The notes under the pieces were generated by a model that was not told the DNA's origin, made no database searches, and worked only from the letters and a program-made list of their open reading frames with translations. From GCA-2732805 sp964516605 (GTDB taxonomy: Bacteria > Pseudomonadota > Gammaproteobacteria > Coxiellales > Coxiellaceae), in NCBI GenBank assembly GCA_964516605.1, contig CAZFAA010000023.1, positions 1 to 21,899 on the forward strand: a stretch of DNA of 21,899 nt, in the 5' to 3' direction. A program made the translations under genes and the position numbers. Positions 20,738 to 21,899 of the stretch are shown in pieces; position 1 is the stretch's first letter; each line of letters opens with the position of its first letter.

Positions 20738-20848
20738 GCGCCACCTGCTATCAGCATGACATCGCATTTTAGCAGTGCTCATAGCAGTACCTTAAAAAAC
20801 ACAACCAAAAAATCAATATTAATATCAATATAAATATATTAGAGTAAC
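20738..20848. other. Noncoding remnant between integrase fragment and att copy
   Basis: AT-rich, no credible gene. It contains CTGCTAT (20745-20751) and its inverted copy ATAGCAG (20781-20787), and simple ATCAATAT-type runs near 20809-20840. Confidence 0.5.
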
Positions 20849-20866
20849 GGTTCAATTCCCGCCGCC
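20849..20866 (+). repeat. att core, right copy (ssrA 3' end duplicate)
   Basis: An exact 18-bp copy of the ssrA 3' end, 513 nt downstream. After it the acceptor sequence diverges (CCAT instead of TCCACCA). It marks the far end of a shrunken integrated element or the junction between two tandem insertions. Confidence 0.7.
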
Positions 20867-20867
20867 C

Positions 20868-21018
20868 CATAAAATCAAGTGGCTCTCGATAATCCTGCTC
20901 ATTAATACCATAAACAATGAGCATGCCTGAGCTACAGATAGGCCTTATCACGACGAATATCAATTACTAAGGCATCTACAATTAAAAACGGATAGTGTTT
21001 ATGTGGAATAGTTTCGAC
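20868..21018 (-). pseudogene. Frameshifted IS256/Mutator-type transposase fragment
   Basis: On the minus strand two frames one base apart give HYPFLIVDALVIDIRRDKAY and then SSGMLIVYGINEQDYREPLD. Together they resemble the DDE core of IS256-family transposases (consensus like YPYLilDA..e.vR, then AvliaiGvneeGyREvLg), including the catalytic Asp context VDA. A stop in the first frame after KAYL shows the frameshift, and a stop at 21019-21021 closes the upstream side. Only about 50 of roughly 400 residues remain. The fragment ends at the right att copy. The call is made from remembered family patterns, and no terminal inverted repeats were found. Confidence 0.6.
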
Positions 21019-21042
21019 TTAATGTGACAGTTAATTACATAA

Positions 21043-21073
21043 CTCATTGATAATTAGCAATGAGGATGTTTTT
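21043..21073 (+). terminator. Weak terminator-like hairpin upstream of the Fic gene
   Basis: CTCATTG (21043-21049) and CAATGAG (21058-21064) form a 7-bp stem with an 8-nt loop, followed by GAT, G and six T. It could end transcription coming from the scar region, or be an operator for the fic gene. Confidence 0.35.
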
Positions 21074-21177
21074 TATTAAATTATATTGTTTTTTCCTTTA
21101 ATTATTGCTTATTAAAAGATTTTTAGTTACGATGGCTGTTATTAAAGGATTATCATTTAAGCTTTAATTGCGGGTGT

Positions 21178-21899
21178 ATGGAAAATAAAAAGAGAATTGG
21201 TGACTACATTAAGTCTTCAGTGGCGGGTGAAGCTGTTTTTTCTTATATACCAAAACCGTTGCCACCAGAGCCTGCATTAGAAATAAGTTCTATTTATCCA
21301 TTGCTTGATAAGGCTAACATTGCCATTGGCCGTTTAGATGGCATTGGAAATATTTTGCCTGACCAAGAATTATTTCTTTACATGTATATTCGCAAAGAAG
21401 CTGTGTTGTCATCACAAATAGAGGGTACCCAATCATCATTATCTGATTTGCTCATGTATGAAAATGATGAAGTTCCAGGAGTTCCTGAGTACGACGTTAT
21501 TGAAGTATCAAATTATGTGGCTGCCATGGAGCGTGGCCTTAAACGACTTGCCGAAGGATACCCATTAAGTTTACGTCTGATCAAAGAAATTCATGAAATT
21601 TTATTCAGTAAAGGTCGGGGCAGTATTAAGCAGCCCGGAGAGTTTCGTCGCTCACAAAATTGGATTGGAGGTACACGACCCGGCACAGCAAAATTTGTTC
21701 CACCTCCACCACATAAGGTAATGGAGCTTATGGGGCAATTCGAATTGTTTTTACATGATGAAAAGCAAACACTGCCAACTTTAATAAAAGCAGCATTAGT
21801 CCACGTCCAATTTGAAACAATCCATCCATTTCTAGATGGTAATGGCCGTTTGGGGCGCTTGCTGATTACATTTATTTTGTGTGTTGATGGCTTGTTAAA
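21178..21899 (+). CDS. Fic-domain protein, predicted AMPylase (3' partial)
   Basis: 240 codons are visible before the window ends, with the frame still open. The N-terminal part (YIPKPLPPEPALEI) is typical of the Fic_N domain. The inhibitory motif [S/T]xxxE[G/N] reads SSQIEG, N-terminal to the Fic fold, making this a class II Fic protein; its Glu normally blocks ATP binding until released. The active site HPFLDGNGRLGR matches HPFx[D/E]GNGRxxR, with catalytic His and anion-binding residues intact. The flap region GGTRPGTAKFVPPPPH is also present. Such enzymes transfer AMP to hydroxyl side chains; some are toxins, some regulators, some secreted effectors. A C-terminal winged helix is common but would lie outside the window. 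The ATG has no strong ribosome site. It lies just beyond the integration scar and may be cargo. Confidence 0.92.
   Translation, partial: MENKKRIGDYIKSSVAGEAVFSYIPKPLPPEPALEISSIYPLLDKANIAIGRLDGIGNILPDQELFLYMYIRKEAVLSSQIEGTQSSLSDLLMYENDEVPGVPEYDVIEVSNYVAAMERGLKRLAEGYPLSLRLIKEIHEILFSKGRGSIKQPGEFRRSQNWIGGTRPGTAKFVPPPPHKVMELMGQFELFLHDEKQTLPTLIKAALVHVQFETIHPFLDGNGRLGRLLITFILCVDGLL

Noticed and set aside
20738..20848. Possible CRISPR-like or iteron array from short repeats such as TAGCAG and ATCAATAT
   Set aside because: The repeats are short, few and without regular spacers; the stretch is simply AT-rich with one weak inverted repeat.
20769..20963. Minus-strand 64-codon frame as an intact small protein
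   Set aside because: Its first half is one frame of the broken IS256-like transposase and its middle is antisense of the att repeat; it is a relic, not a gene.

Overview
The window reads as chromosome of a moderately AT-rich gammaproteobacterium. The best guess is a member of the Legionellales, near Coxiella/Rickettsiella-like bacteria. The reasons are gammaproteobacterial housekeeping clusters (ampE beside aceE-aceF-lpd; xseB-ispA and dxs), a lysine/arginine-rich histone H1-like protein of the kind known from Coxiella and Legionella, and a one-piece tmRNA with a proteobacterial-type tag start. The lineage is an inference from gene content and order, not from a database match.

Positions 1-5791 are mostly on the plus strand. 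They hold the end of a CorC/HlyC-type CNNM-CBS membrane protein, a FimT/GspH-like minor pseudopilin whose start overlaps it by 53 nt, adenylate kinase (adk) with its own promoter, and a thioredoxin-like protein. A convergent minus-strand gene for a histone H1-like protein follows, with a good terminator. Divergent from it is an apparent operon of a secreted DUF2147 protein, a CPA2-type cation:proton antiporter and AmpE.

Positions 5792-11431 are the pyruvate dehydrogenase cluster: aceE (E1), aceF (E2, single lipoyl domain) and lpd (E3). A sigma70-like promoter stands before aceE. A second promoter followed by an intrinsic-terminator-like hairpin lies directly before the aceF ribosome binding site. 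Positions 11428-13599 hold comF and a cytochrome b561 on the minus strand and a BioC-family protein on the plus strand; this BioC has lost the glycine-rich SAM-binding motif. An unrecognised 386-residue gene follows (13667-14827).

Positions 14941-19293 carry the isoprenoid genes dxs, ispA and xseB on the minus strand. A plus-strand AAA ATPase gene separates ispA from dxs, two genes usually adjacent in gammaproteobacteria. A HIT-family gene (19410-19838) comes next, then ssrA (tmRNA, 19943-20360) with its promoter and terminator.

The tmRNA is unusual: its tag reading frame encodes 22 residues, about twice the usual length, and looks internally duplicated. The 3' end of ssrA has served as an integration site. 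Downstream lie an integrase truncated after about 50 codons, an 18-bp direct repeat of the ssrA 3' end (att remnant) and a frameshifted IS256-like transposase fragment. The window ends inside a Fic-domain (AMPylation) protein gene. The region after 20360 is thus an eroded mobile-element scar with a possible cargo gene.
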